DNA of 64,000 bases from the NCBI GenBank assembly GCA_964020085.1, contig OZ026595.1, forward strand, positions 20,964,153-21,028,152. Direction: 5' to 3'. The notes under the pieces are model-generated. The model made no database searches and was not told where the DNA came from. It saw nothing but the letters and a program-made list of their open reading frames with translations. The translations under genes were made by a program, and so were the position numbers. The stretch's first letter is position 1. The number at the start of each line of letters is the position of its first letter. Positions 28,017 through 43,000 of this stretch are shown here, one piece after another. This DNA is from Micromussa lordhowensis (lineage: Eukaryota; Cnidaria; Anthozoa; Scleractinia; Lobophylliidae).

Positions 28017-31000
28017 TAATGACATATTCTTCATTTAAACGCACTGTGATGGGCCAGTTGAGCCTACTTTCAGAGTGGTAGCCACATCATTAATTTACTC
28101 CAATTAACTTTGCTTTTTTCTAAGATTTGGAAGAATTCGAGATCAACTTTCACAACAGAAATCGCTATTTACCGACATTGCAGCCTAGGTGTTTTAGACT
28201 TGAATCTGACCTTTCCTCCGCAGGACTACCTCGGTGACAGCATTTGACGGTGTATGGCACCACATTTGTTTAACATGGGAAAACAGTTTGGGATCGTCGA
28301 AACTCTATAAGGATTGTGAACTACAGGATGAAGGCACCTTAAAGAGAGGTTACACGATACGACAAGGTGGTACTTTGGTGCTTGGACAAGACCAAGACTC
28401 GGTCGGTGGTGAATTTGACACCTCTCAATCCTTTCAAGGAATGCTGTCAAACGTCAACGTATGGGATCGTGTGCTGTCCGCTGCACAAATCACTGAGATG
28501 TCGACATCATGTCAGCTGGATGAATGGAATCAAGCGAATGTTTACAAATGGCCTGATTTCCTCCGTCAAGGAGGCACACAGCTTGTCAAACCATCTCCTT
28601 GTCAGCCGTACAAGATCATGGGTAGGCAAATCCCATAAAATTGTTATGTTACGTTCGGGAATCGGGAAAACTTGAACGCCACGACCCGAACTAGGGATTA
28701 CATTAAACCCTTCAATAATTATATACGTTAAGTTGATAATGGAAATGGTACGGTTTTAAGCAGTGTAGAGCGTCGTTTGCGTAGTTGCAGTTTTGGGGAC
28801 TGGGCGCTGAGAGCAGCCGTTTCAAAAGTTTCCACATACGGAATTCTGTTTAAAGATAGCAATATATTAACTCATTTAATCGTATTTTGGGTGTGTAGAT
28901 TGCATTCGAAAAAAGGCTAATTTTAGAGGCATTCTAACTGTTGTCTCTGAATAACTTTGAGGTTCTCACTAAAAGGGCCTCTTTATGAGACACTTCGAAC
29001 GATGGCAACAAGAACTAATGAAATTATTGATTGATTGATCCTTTTGTAAAATTCAGTATTAAGAGTTTGAGATGTATATGAAAAGAGTTCTTCAACAATT
29101 ATACACAACGTTGTAACTAAGGGTAAATGAGGCATACGTTTAATACCTGCTACGTCTGTCTTCTCCATCTAGACTACGCTTTTAATTTCCCGGAAAAAGG
29201 AATCCATGACGTAGTCAAAATCTCAGGCATGCGCCGTTTAACAGCATTTACCGTGTGCTTGTGGATGAGTTCTAGCAGCCCTCAAGGGACTCTTGTTAGT
29301 TACGCAGTTGGCAAGGGCAACAATGATGATAACGAGCTGCTCATCGAATACAACAGATATTTTCACTTTCTCATCGGTGGCACAAAAAAGTAGGTAAATT
29401 ATATTAGTAAGTGACGTAGGTAGTACACAAGCTGCCGTTCGTCGACGACGGTGCACCGATTGGAAATATGGCTTTGTATGCCCGAAAGCGAGGCTTTTCG
29501 TTGAGAAATTTTGTCAAAGGCATGTCCTTCCTCTCATTCTCTGTAAGCTGAAAAAAAACCTTTGTGAAAACTGTTATTTTCAAAGATATTCCAAAAGCAA
29601 ACATATATATGCGGAAAGTATCGTTCAATAACTTTTTACAACAACCTTATCTACAAGACGATTGTTTTTAGATTGATAATGCAGATACTAAATTTTTTGA
29701 TCAAGCTCATCTCCACAGTGATAATCACCCTAAAAGAGGAATCTGATCACTCTAACTCCCGATAAAGTATAGACTAAACCAAGTCGAAATGTGGAGGTCG
29801 TCATAGTCGACTGTCAGACATACATCGTTGAATTCAAAGGATGTCGCTCGATGCATTCTTCTAGTTTATAAGACGAACAGACACGCTTGACTTCATTCAA
29901 CATCTCTTTTGTTCAAATCATAAATCGGCTGAATTAAATAGTGGACGCACGATACGGTTGAATCAAAATGGAAATTAAACAAAGCCCAGGCTCCCTTAAC
30001 GTTCTAAGTTGTTAACTCCTCCCAAGGATTGAGAAAGATTATTGACGATATTTGGTTTGTATACTTACAGTTTAGCTGTTGGAAGACATTTGGAGCAAAA
30101 GACTTCTGAGTAGTCTAAAGAGCTTTCGTTCGTAAAAGTCGACCATTCGCATTGGTTGTCGCAATTAAGTCTCGATCTCGTGTATACGTCGAAATATTTA
30201 CAATCGGTGTATCGAGGATTGAATAAATAATCACTTTCCAGATATGTGAGATCATGACCAAGATAAAGATATCATTTAGCTTGTTGTCGGGCTTGTCTAA
30301 CCCTTCGAACAACCGAACTAGTGTTATAGTTTCTTTATAAGCTGGAATAAAACTCAAAACGAAGCAAAAACAAACAAATACAAAACAAAATCGGTACAAA
30401 AAGAGAGATGCAAAAGGGGAACAAAAACAACAACAGCCTCAAGAAAACAAAACAACTGTCATATTTTAAGATTGAAAGGAAAGAAATTCTTACAGTGTGG
30501 CTGTTACAAAACACGAACCATCTGACACAGCTTGTCGCATTCAATTGATGTCAATAGTGATCATGATGCATTAATGTTTTCCTTAAATATTGATTTAATG
30601 AGCTAGCGTTTTCAAAACTAAGTCTTCCGAAGATGGCGCTAGCGTTTGATTAGATCTGACATAATATGTACAAGAGGTACATGGCTTGACATGCATTGAT
30701 GTATGATCGGTCCCGTTGATACATTAAACATTTTTCATTACAGAACATTTATTTGGAAAAAGTCAAAGACCATTACAAATATGAAATATATGAAGCCTGA
30801 AAATCTTAATAAAGTTTGAGTATCACAATTGCAGCAGTTTCTTGTCTTATGTGTTATATCGATTTTCGTACTAGACAGACATCGATAACAGCTAGCGACG
30901 GCGCATGGCACCACATCTGTCTTTCCTGGCAAAGCAGCTCGGGATCATGGAAATTCTACAAAGATGGCGTCCTAAGGCAAGACGGTACCTTCAGGACAGG

Positions 31001-34000
31001 TTACACGATAAGACAAGATGGCACACTCGCACTGGGACAAGACCAAGACTCTGTCGGTGGCGAATTCGAGAAATCTCAGTCCTTCCAAGGGATGTTGTCA
31101 AATGTTCACGTATGGGATCGAGTGTTACCTGCTAAACAAATTAAGGAAATATCAACATCATGTGTGCTAGATGAATGGAATGAAGCGAATGTATACGAAT
31201 GGTCCGATTTCCTCCGCCAAGGAGGTGCAATGCTTCGCAAGCCATCTCCTTGTAAACCATTCGGGAACCCAGGTAGCTAAATCAAGTGCAGCTCTAGCTA
31301 GCTTTGAAATTGTAGAATTGTTGTGATAGCCTTCACAACTTAATTATTGTTTTTATTGTTGTTGTTTTTTTTGAAACCTTAGATTACGCTTTCCATTTTC
31401 CTGACAAAGGAGTCATTGACGTTGTCAAAATCTCCGGCATGCAGAGTTTGACAGCGTTTACCGCATGTTTCTGGATGAAATCGAGTAGCACCCAAGGGAC
31501 TATACTTAGTTACGCCGTAGGCAAGGGCAACAATGATGACAACGAGCTGCTTATTGAGTACAATGGACGTTTCGATTTTCTCATTGGTGGCGAGCAAAGG
31601 TAAAGTAAATATTAGTACCAATTATGGAAGGACGGAAGGAGGGAAATTTCGTGGGAGTTCGTGTAATCCCCAAAACGATAGACTCAATTTCAATAGTAAC
31701 GCGACAAAAATAGCAGCAGGACAATTTGTCGAGATGCATATCGGCAGAGCACAGTGCGTAACGTTTATTTTTAAAAGTTGCGGTTCGGATAAGAGAAAAA
31801 TATTGAAATAAATTTACCGTTGCAAGCTGTAGAAATGAATGATGTGTCGAATTACTCTCGCATTTTGATTGGTTCTTTCTTATACACACGCATATATGAC
31901 GTCATCGACACTTTTTTGTTTTTGTTTTTTTCTATTATAATACCAAACAAGTAGATTCCATAATGCCGTGCGTCTGTTCAGTAATAAATAGATCACAGAA
32001 GACGAAAAATTGTTGAAGCAAGATGAGCGACACACTCGCTTAACGGCTCTTGTTTCTTGTTTCCTGTTTTATTTTTGTCATTTATAAATATTATAGCAAC
32101 ACATCAATGTATACTATAGGCAAGGAAGCCCAGGGGAGCCAATAAGGTTTATGTTAAGGACTACCTTAAAGTGTTGGCTCCTGTGCCACATTTTTGTTGC
32201 TACCACATTTTGACGTCATCTGTGATCTAGTACTGAACAGACGAAATGCTACATGGAGTCTTTTGTTTAAATACAAAGTGTAACCTAACATGAATAATCC
32301 GATTGCGGGTGCAAGTTAAGGAAATTACTCGGTTTTTTGTAAATCACTGTCTGTGGAGCAATCATCCTTTCCGTTGAACCTGAAATACAAAGCACAGTTG
32401 AACGAGTACTAAAAGTACACGAACCTATAAAACTCTAAACTAGCTACAGAGCTTTGTTACTGGAAACTAATTCTTTTGAATGTCTGGTTTGCACAATCGC
32501 TTATTCTACACAGTCAAACGACAGTAACAGCTAACGACGGTGTATGGCACCACATTTGTGTATCTTGGGAGAGCAGTTCTGGAACATGGAAACTCTACAA
32601 AGACGGGAACCTAAAGCAAGAAGGTACGAGCAAGACAGGTTATACGATACGACAAGGTGGTACTATGGCACTGGGACAAGACCAAGATTCGGTCGGTGGT
32701 GAATTTGAAATCCCTCAATCCTTTCAAGGAACGTTGTCAAATGTCAACGTATGGGATCACGTGCTCGATGGTACACTAATAAAGGAAAGGTCAAAATCAT
32801 GTGAATTAGAAGAAGGGAATGAAGGAAATATCTACACATGGACCGATTTTCTCCACGAAGGAGGCGCAAGGCTGGTTCATCCATCTCCCTGTAAAATAGT
32901 GGAAGTTGGTACGTGACTTTGATAAATATAACTGGTAATTCGACGTTCGCCCCCTTGGTACCGGTGGGTTTTTGGAAATGTTATGAAAAAAATCAACGTT
33001 TAGAGTAAACAAGAAGACAGCACAATAAAATAAAGTTCTAATTAACAATTAGATTATGAGCTCGAGATTTCTATGAGGTGATAGTTGATGAGGCCAAGGC
33101 CGAATCAACTATCGCCTCATAGAAATCGAGAGCGAATAATCTAATTGTTTTAGTAGAATTCTAACTGAAATTAACGCAAATAACGGTTTCCAATGATTTT
33201 CCCACGTATTATTGAACTTTACCCACAAACAAAGTTGCACGTATCGGACTGTCCTTGGCAAATTTGAAGTTGTTTAGGCGCGTACCCGCTTTTTCAATAT
33301 TTTAAAGTTTTTAAAGTCAAGAAACCTTAAAAGTGCTTCTTTTAGTCTTCTCAGGAATTTAATTACCCGTTTACATCTAAAATTCTTTCCAAAACTTCGG
33401 AAAAACTATAAAAACATCGCATTTCGTGGCGACCGGCGGCCAACTGTACTCTAATGGCTGATAGTATACGAGTAGCTCAGCCAATCAGATTGCAGCATTT
33501 GCATTAGTATACTAGTAGAATTCTACTAATATTCCTTAGTGCCATGCCTGCATCGATAAATACCTACCTATAAATATCCACACATTTGAAAGGACGTTCA
33601 TCCAGGGTAGTAAGTCAATATTTAACATGTTGTAAATAGGTTTTTGATAACATTATGATAAAGAATCAGATGTGGTGGGACAGTCTCAGCCAAGTTCATC
33701 GACTAATTGTTACTTAAAACCGATTAATCTGAGGTAGACCAAACCTAAGGACCTTACAATACACGTGACAAAGAGATGTGGCATCGCACACGAGAAGAAA
33801 ACGGATTTGTGAGTGTTATAACTTTTCGGTGACATCCTTTGATATTTAAAGGGATTTTCCATATCGGCTTAAAATTCCGCTTGAGAGGGGATATTTTACT
33901 AGTACATACATGATTTTGCATCACATGAAAAATGTACTTAAAAGATGCGTTAAATTGGCAGGGGTCCATTGCCAACTATGCAACAAATATGTTATCTACT

Positions 34001-37000
34001 TTTTAGAATATTTCCTTTTCTTGTCATTTCAGACTACGCTTTCAATTTTCCAGAGAAAGGAGTGAATGACGTGGTAAAAATATCAGGCATGCGCAGTTTA
34101 ACAGACTTCACCGTGTGCCTGTGGATGAGTTCTAGCAGCCCTCAAGGGACTCTTGTTAGTTACGCTGTTGGCAAGGGCAACAATGATGATAACGAGCTGC
34201 TCATCGAATACAACAGATATTTTCACTTTCTCATCGGTGGCACAAAAAAGTAAGTAAATTATATTAGTAAGTGACGAAGCTAAGGTAGCGCACAAGCTGC
34301 CGTTCCTCGACGACGATGCACCGATTGGAAATATGGCTTTGTATGCCCGAAAGGAACAATTATTAGTTACGCTGTTGGCAAGGGCAGCGGTAATGATAAC
34401 GAGCTGATTATCGAGTACAACATATATTTTGACTTTTTGATTGGTGGCACAAAAAAGTAAGTAATTATGTATTAGTAAGTGACGTAACTACTGTAGTGCA
34501 CAAGCTTCCGTTCCACGAGGACAATGCACCGATTGGAAATATGGCTTCATGTGCGCGAAACCGTGGCTTTTCGGTGACAAATGTTGCCCAAGGCATATCC
34601 GTCTTTACAAAAACAAAACTATGTGAAACAAGTTTTATTTCAAAGATATTCCACAAGCAAGCATATGTATATTTAACAATTATTCGCCTCAGCCTCGGTG
34701 AATATTGTGGAATAATCCCCGAGACGAAGTATAATTTCAGAGCTGAACAACAGAGAATAACAGACTAAAACATAAAAACAGCGACCCAATTGTTCGTTTG
34801 CACACACGTATGCAGCCGTATAGCTTTAATAAGAGGCCTTACATGTAAGCTTACATCAATTGTGAATCAGTTTACTCATCGAGTTCGGCAGTAAAACAAT
34901 CAAGCAAAACACTACGAAAAAATAAATTCATCCGGTACCTTTGCTTTATCGCTGCAGACTTCATCTACAATTGTCATCACCGCAGTTCAAATATATGAAT
35001 TTATTTCATATATACTTACATCAATTGTCATCACTGTCTCAAAATGAGTAGCTTGAGTTTGGAGAAAAACAGATTTCGGTAAATCGATCTGATCCGCTGG
35101 CAATCAACGTAACCACTGCGTTTACGATTCTTAACTGCCTTGAACACGAGTTCTTGGAAGGATTTTCGGTGCAGGGATGACAGCAGTCACTTAAGAATAT
35201 TCTCCATCCTTTCAAATATCCTGGACTAAGAGTGATGTCTTCTAAATAGGTAAAATATTCATTCACCAACTTTCCGCTATATTTACTTGCCGACACGGCA
35301 AGGCTGGCGTGCTTAGTAGCCAGGCCACGAAAATGTTATATTCACCGCGTAGCGCGGTGAATATATAACAATTATTCCATGAGCCCGAGTACGATATGAA
35401 GTGATAAAATAACCAACGAGTGCGTAGCGCGAGTTGGTTATAATCACTTCTTAGTAAATTCTCATATGGAAAATAGTGCGCCAAGTTTAAAAATTTTCCG
35501 CACGAAGTTTTCAACTTCAGCCCTCGATAATGGCCGAAATAAAAATCGGCGGCAAAACCCGGTTTGAGAATTTACTAAAACAATTATTCCATTCGCCCTT
35601 GTTGGATATGAAGTGATTATAACCAACTCGCGCTACGCGCTCGTTGGTTATTTTATCACTTAATATCCAACTCGGGCTCATGGAATAATTGTTATATATC
35701 CAACAAGGGCGAATGGAATAATTGTTTTAGTAAATTCTCAAACCGGGTTTTGCCGCCGATTTTTATTTCGGCCATTATAGAGGGCTGAAGTTGAAAACTT
35801 CAAGCGGAAAATTTTTAAACTTGGCGCACTATTTTCCATATGACGTAAAACTCCGACTATTGGCTCATAGTCGGAGTTTTTTAGCCAATCAAAAAGCTAG
35901 AAATGCAATAGTCGGAGCTGAGAATTTACTACAACGTCATAGTACGAATCGCTTAACCAATCAGATTGCTGGAAACTCCTTGTTCAGCTCTGAAATTATA
36001 CTAACACTGGATATTATCGTTCAATAACCTTTTATTGATACTTTTGAGGCATTTAAAGGTTAGTATATTTAATCAATACAATCTTGTGACCACGTTTTTT
36101 TAAGCAATTGTACTGTGCCTGTATGCCATTGTACACAAGACGTCGATCTCTACCAGCTTAAAATCGCAACTGCAGTCGCTAACAGACCCTATATTTCCGG
36201 TGAATCTACTTGTAAATAAGCTTTAGCTTAAGAAAAATGCTAGATATTTAGGTATCAACAATCAAGGGAACAGTGTTGTATCATTAAAGTGTGCCTTCGT
36301 CATAAATGCTTTGGCGAAGGTATTAAGTCGAGGTAAGGAGTAATGTCTTTATCATGATTACTGTGCGCTGATAATGTTGCAAGACTTGATTTTATGTTGC
36401 TTTGTACTACATTTGATGTAGTAGCAGTGAAAAGATTCCTAATGCAATGTATGTTTATTTTAATATGAACCCAAAAAGAAGTTCTGTTTGACTTTAATTG
36501 ATGTCGTTCGATCCATTCTTCTGGTTTGAAACAGACAAGCTTGACTTCATGAAAAGAACGTTTTTCAGAGATTTTTACTCATCGTTTGATCCCCATCAAA
36601 TGTATTACCTTATAAATATCATACCATCCTTTTGCAATTTTTTCGTTCGAAATTTGCCTTGTATTTTTATTCCTCTTCAAGAATCGCGGCAAAAATCTTC
36701 TATAGGCAAGATATTTGTTTACAAACATTGTTTTTGTTATTTAAATGCTCAAAACGTTAAACAAAAGAATGTTGTTTATTAGTTAATAGTTCTTTGGTTG
36801 GCATATTAATAACAATAAGTGACGTCAATCATACCTTTGCTATTGTTTAATTGTAAAGATTTGAAAATTCTAAAACATTACTGGTGTCTTTGGTTACCCT
36901 AGTCGCTTACTGATTTGGATTCAGGGCAAGTGTTCGCACGCGTAAATAAATATTAAGCCGACTTTCGACTTCTCCATGACACGTTGAAATTACCTTGGCG

Positions 37001-40000
37001 CATATTTGATATTTCGAACACAAAAAGCCGGCAGTCTAATGTATTTTTATATTGTTGCGTTGAAAGGCAAACCTCAGTAGCAGCGTTTGACGGAGTATGG
37101 CACCACATTTGTCTTTCGAGGGAACGCAATTCAGGATCATGGAAATTTTACAAAGATGGGTACCTCACAGAGCACGGCAGAGGATTCAAGAATGGTTACA
37201 CAATAAGACGAGGTGGTACTCTGACATTGGGGCAAGACCAGGACTCGGTCGGTGGTGAATTTGAGGAGACTCAGTCCTTCCAAGGAATGCTGTCCAATGT
37301 CAACATATGGGATCACGTGCTTACCAATACACCAATCGAACACATGGCAACGTCGTGTCTCTGGGGTGAAGGGGACGCTGGAAAAGTTTACACATGGCTT
37401 GATTTTATTCGCCAAGAAGGAGCACCAATCGTTGAACCATCTCCCTGTAAACCGTTGGGAAAAGGTACGTAGAAATCCATGTGGAAGCTTTAATAATGAC
37501 TGCAAACTTGCCATGTTCCCTCAATGCATTCATTCATTCGGCAACATCATACATTTTATATAGAGATAAAAGACCTTATTTTATGAACCTTGCTAGCCTA
37601 AATTCACTTCAAGTATCATTTATATAAGAACCTTTTTAGGCTAACTGAAAAAAATCCAGGTTCTTATACACGGGTATTTACTGTAATCTGTGACAATGAG
37701 GCCCTAAAATTTTTGCGTGTTCTAATGTTTGCGGGTTCTTTTCTTATGTCTCCTCTGCTACCCGAGAATGAAATGCTGAAGAACTCCGCCTTATCAACTG
37801 AGCTATATTTAAGTATGAGTTTGAGATGATTTTTTTGTAATAATGCATAGAGGCGCTTTACAAAATTGTCAGTTACTTGGCTATAAATGAACACAAACGT
37901 ACATGTACAGTGAAACCTGTATTAAGTGGACACCCTTGGGACACTCACTAGTGTCCGATTAATACAGGGAGTCCGCTCTAAACAGGTTCTACTATATTGC
38001 GGAATAAATACTACTTATTAACCGAGAGTGAGGTCATTACAGGGAAATCTCAGACCGAGTCCTTGATGTATTGACCGAGCGATAGCGAGGTCAATACATT
38101 AAGGCCGAGGTCTGAGATTTCCCTGTAATGACCGAACGGACGAGGTTAATAAGTTATTTATTATATGGCCTTTTTAGCGCTATTCTTGAAAAGAGTATAA
38201 TAAACTGAACACCGCAAGTAATTTTTCACATCCGCTCAGTTGCGCGCGCTACGGCTTTCTTCGTCGCTCATACTAAAGAAGTATCTGTGTGCTAGTTTTT
38301 CTCTCAGTTATTGAAAATATAGTAGTACTTTGTCAATCTTTTCTGTTGTTTTCGCTCACGCGCACATAGTTTTAAGAGCCGTCGAGCCGAGAAAAAAATT
38401 CATCATCCCGGTCATTACAAGAAAATAATGCCCGCTCAGCAGCCAATCAGAGTGCGCATACTTTTGTAGCCATGTAATAATAGTTAGTTATTAAACCGTT
38501 TGTAACACGATGTAACAAAGTGCAAGATCAAAGACTGCTCATATCACAAAGTTCAATCAGTCAATGCATCAATTTGGAATAATCTACTTAGCATTAAAAC
38601 GACATCGCTGAACAATGTTAAAGGGGTCTGAGCCGACCTTTTTTAAGTAAAAAGTCCTTTAAGTGTCCGCTTATTGCAGGCTTTGTGCAACAAAATGGCT
38701 TAATAATGTCCGCGTCCGCTTAACAGAGGTGTCCGCTGAATGCAGGTTCATTTTACGGTAAATGTAGGAAGAAAATTTAGGCGCTCAAGCTGGTGTTCAC
38801 TTAATGGAGGGTGTCCGCTTAACATGGGGTCCGTTTGATACAAATTTCACTGCAAAACAAAATTTGACTTTTACATAAGTCAGATAGAGATAGCGCCCAC
38901 CAAAATTTCAGATCCATAACATTAGTACTAAAGCAAAACCATTGATTTGCGAGCAAATCATCTATTTCTCTGCGAAATGCACTGACTTTTCGTTCATTTC
39001 ATTTCATTGGATTTTGTTTCACTTTAGACTACGCTTTCCACTTTCCGGAGAAAGGAACCATTGACGTTGTGAAAATCTCTGACATGAACAGCTTAACAGC
39101 ATTTACCGTGTGCCTGTGGATGAGTTCAAGTAACACTCAAGGAACTCTTGTTAGTTACGCTGTTGGCAAGGGCAACAATGATGATAACGAGCTGCTCATC
39201 GAATACAACAGATATTTTGACTTTCTCATCGGTGGCACAAAAAAGTAAGTAAATTATATTAGTAAGTGACGTAGCTAAGGTAGTGTACGAGCCGCCGTTC
39301 CTCGAGGACAGATATTTTGACTATCTCATCGGTGGCTCACATAGCTAATGTAAATATTAGTGCGTAGTTACAGACAACGCGTGCATATCTCCTCGAGTGC
39401 AGCCAGTGATAACTCTGTGAACCCTTAAAGTTTTGCTCATTTCGAGTAACACAAGCTGGTAATGTATACAAACAGTGATCGCCGCAGATACATTCATGTG
39501 CTCCGAGTACAACCGGCTCTGAGTAAGTAACACTCTTAATATTAAGAATACTATAGGAAAGATAGGAAAGATGAGCCTTACTAAAACCAGTTACGTTATC
39601 TACAGAATAGTAATTGTATTCATAGCTTTGCCCCCTCCCTTCGAATACCTTTCAAGCCTGATATTCTTCCATGCTGTCATTTCACAACTACTTAAGTTGC
39701 GTACATAACTAATAACCATTCATTACTTCTCCCTCCGAAGTTCAAAGATGTGATCTTTGATAAATTCATTTGCAATGTAATGTCTATCCGAAAAAACGAC
39801 AGATATTTACTGAGAGTGTCATTAAAATGGAAGGATTCAAGTCTGATACGTCAAAAGAAATAAGTAACAGAACCTGTCAGCTGAATGATTTGCTGTATCG
39901 TTTTTATTTTATCAAAGGCTCACGACGGTAACAGCTAACGATGGGGTATGGCACCACATCTGCCTTTCCTGGGAAAAGAGCTTGGGATCGTGGAAATTTT

Positions 40001-43000
40001 TCAAAGATGGCTTGGTAAAACAAGAAGGCACGAGCTTCAAGAAAGGTTATACGATAAGACAAGGAGGTACGCTGGTACTAGGACAAGACCAAGACTCGAT
40101 CGGCGGTGAATTTGAAACCAGTCAGTCTTTCCAAGGAATGCTATCAGATGTCAACGTATGGGATCGAGTACTTCTTGCCACACAGATCAAAGAGATGTCA
40201 CAGTCTTGTCTTCCAGATGAACGGAATGAAGGGAATGTATACCAGTGGACCGATTTTCTACGCCAAGGAGGCCCAAAGCTCGTTGAGCCATCTCCCTGTG
40301 AGCCGTTCACAAGTTTGGGTTGGTGTTTGGCTTAATATATACGATAATGAAATAATAACAGGAGCCTGGAAAGGATTAAACATGTAACGCGCATTGAGAG
40401 CTTTTGCATATTCAGTTTTCTATTTGGAAATGCGAAGAAATGCAAGTACATGCAATATTTTGGGTTTTGTGGCTAGTAACTTGTTGAGTTACGACTTTGT
40501 CGTGCAGAACCTAAAGAAGTTTATTTCAGTCTATCTAAGTGAAGTGCTTCAAAGTACTCAAAGTATGATAAAAAGTAATTCCACAACATTTTAAAACACT
40601 ATGCAACCTAAAGTATTTAACTACATGTCGCGTAAGCTAGTGTGCGCTGTTAGATTGCAAACATTTAATTGACTGGCTCTCAAAAACTCAAAGCAATAAC
40701 CAGTAAGCAGAGATACATGCAAAGTCTGTTTTTTCTAATACCATGACAGCCAAGCCAGCCATAAAGCAACTAACATTAACATAGCAGATTAACCCCAATT
40801 TTACAAAGAATGTATGGACTCATTAGTACATAATGTTTGAAAGGCAATGTCTCCTTCAATATGACAACCGTAGAGCTAAACGTTTGACCAATTACTAAGT
40901 TCTACGAGCTCTTTAACTGGTTGGAGTCAATTCCTATCTATCATCCTTCTCTACGCAAATTCGTATGCAATGAAAAATTGTAACAAAGTTGTACTTTGAA
41001 AGAAGGAAGGACAAGTAGACGAGTTTTTCATGCAGTGAGTAAACGCTGAACAATTCCCAGTTTTTTTAAGATGTTATATAAAAGATGTGAAGTAAACGTG
41101 AAATACTTTAGTATTGTGTAAAGTTGACGGAATCTAATTTTTTTCTCACTTTAGACTACGCTTTCCACTTTCCGAACAAAGGAATCCATGATGTCGTAAA
41201 AATCTCAGACATGCACCAATTAACGGACTTCTCCGTGTGTATCTGGATGAGTTCAAGTAACACTCAAGGAACCCTTCTTAGTTACGCTGTTGGCAAGGGC
41301 AACAATGATGATAACGAGCTGCTCATCGAATACAACAGATATTTTGACTTTCTCATCGGTGGCACACAACAGTAAGTAAATGATATTAGCAAGTGACGTA
41401 GCTAAGGTAGTGTACGAGCCGCCGTTCCTCGAGGACAGATATTTTGACTATCTCATCGGTGGCTCACATAGGTAATGTAAATATTCCACTTTCCGAACAA
41501 AGGAATCCATGATGGCGTAAAAATCTTAGACATGCACCAATTAACGGACTTCACCGTGTGTATCTGGATGAGTTCAAGTAACGCTCAAGGAACCCTTCTT
41601 AGTTACGCTGTAGGAAAAAGGCAACGGTAATGACAACGAGCTCATTATCGAGTACAACGAACGTTTTGCTTTTTACATCGGAAGCACGCAAAGGTAACTT
41701 AATATTTATCTCAGATAATGAGCTGCCCGAATTTTTCTAATAACGTTTACTTCACTGAGGAGAAAACTAAATCTAGGGCGTGTACAACAGTTTTTTAAAG
41801 CGTGTTCCACTTGGGTAGCTGGCTGCCTTCAAATAATATATTTCAGTCGGGTTCTCTGTACCTTTGCTAGCGACTTCGATACGTTAATAAAGTTCTTATC
41901 TTATCTTATCTTGGCCTAGGAGTGTAAACCATTGAAAAATCTGGTTGATTTATTAATTGCACAACTAAAGAAATGAACATTTCAAAGTTTGTTGCGTACT
42001 TGCTGAAATCAGATTTTACTTACTCGGTTATGGAGTAGACGTCCGTTTCTTTCTGAGTTATTGATGATCTTTTTTTCCTTACAGCGTAGTAGCATCAGTA
42101 ACAGCTAACGACGGCGTATGGCACCACATCTGTCTTTCGTGGGAACGCAGCTCGGGATCATGGAAATTCTATAAGGATGGCGATCTGGAAGAAGAAGGCG
42201 ACAATTTCAAGACAGGTTATCAGATAAGACAAGGTGGAACACTGGTGCTAGGACAAGACCAAGACTCGGTCGGTGGTGAATTTGAGACTCCTCAATCCTT
42301 CCAAGGATTGCTATCACATGTCAACCTATGGGACCGTGTTCTTCCTGGTGTACAAATACAGGAGATGTCAAAATCATGTGGGCCGGATGATCAGTATAAT
42401 GGAAATGTATACGAATGGCTCGATTTTCTTCGCGAGGGAGGACCAAAGCTGGTTGAATCTCCTGGATGTAAAGTAGCGGAAGTGGGTACGTGATGGCTTA
42501 TAATGTTTTCACAAATATACACAAGAGTAAACTAGGGTTAATGCCACAATTTTTTCAGGCAATTATGTTGGTTTTCTAAAGGACAAACAAACGTTTTTAT
42601 TGGGATATTCATAATTATCTAGATCTTAAAGCTAAGCAAATAAATACAGGTAATAGTTTCCAAACAATTAACTGCATTCCGTCGCTAAAGTCAAGCCCCT
42701 TTGTATATTGAATAGTTCGTGTAGTTTATTAACTGACATTAAAAGTTGTCGATAGCTAATAGATTACGGGCGATTCTTCCCAGAAACATTTGACTTTGTA
42801 TATACACGAAAGGAACACAATCCAGTGCAGGAAATGAAATTGTTTATTGGTATTTTGTTTTATAAATTTCTAATATTCGGAAGCTTATTTTTGCGTGTGA
42901 TGTGTCTGATGGATGGTAAATCATGTCAACCTCTTATGGGTTTCTAGTTTAATTTGTCATTTCATAAATGTCAATAAGAAAATCAGTACTCAGTAATCTT

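Noticed and set aside
35263..36027. Two frames with the same first 17 residues on opposite strands
   Set aside because: The identity comes from the inverted arms of a mobile element, not from related genes.
18408..42084. CRISPR-like or satellite array
   Set aside because: The spaced repeats are pentraxin exons with introns of unequal size, and this is an animal genome.
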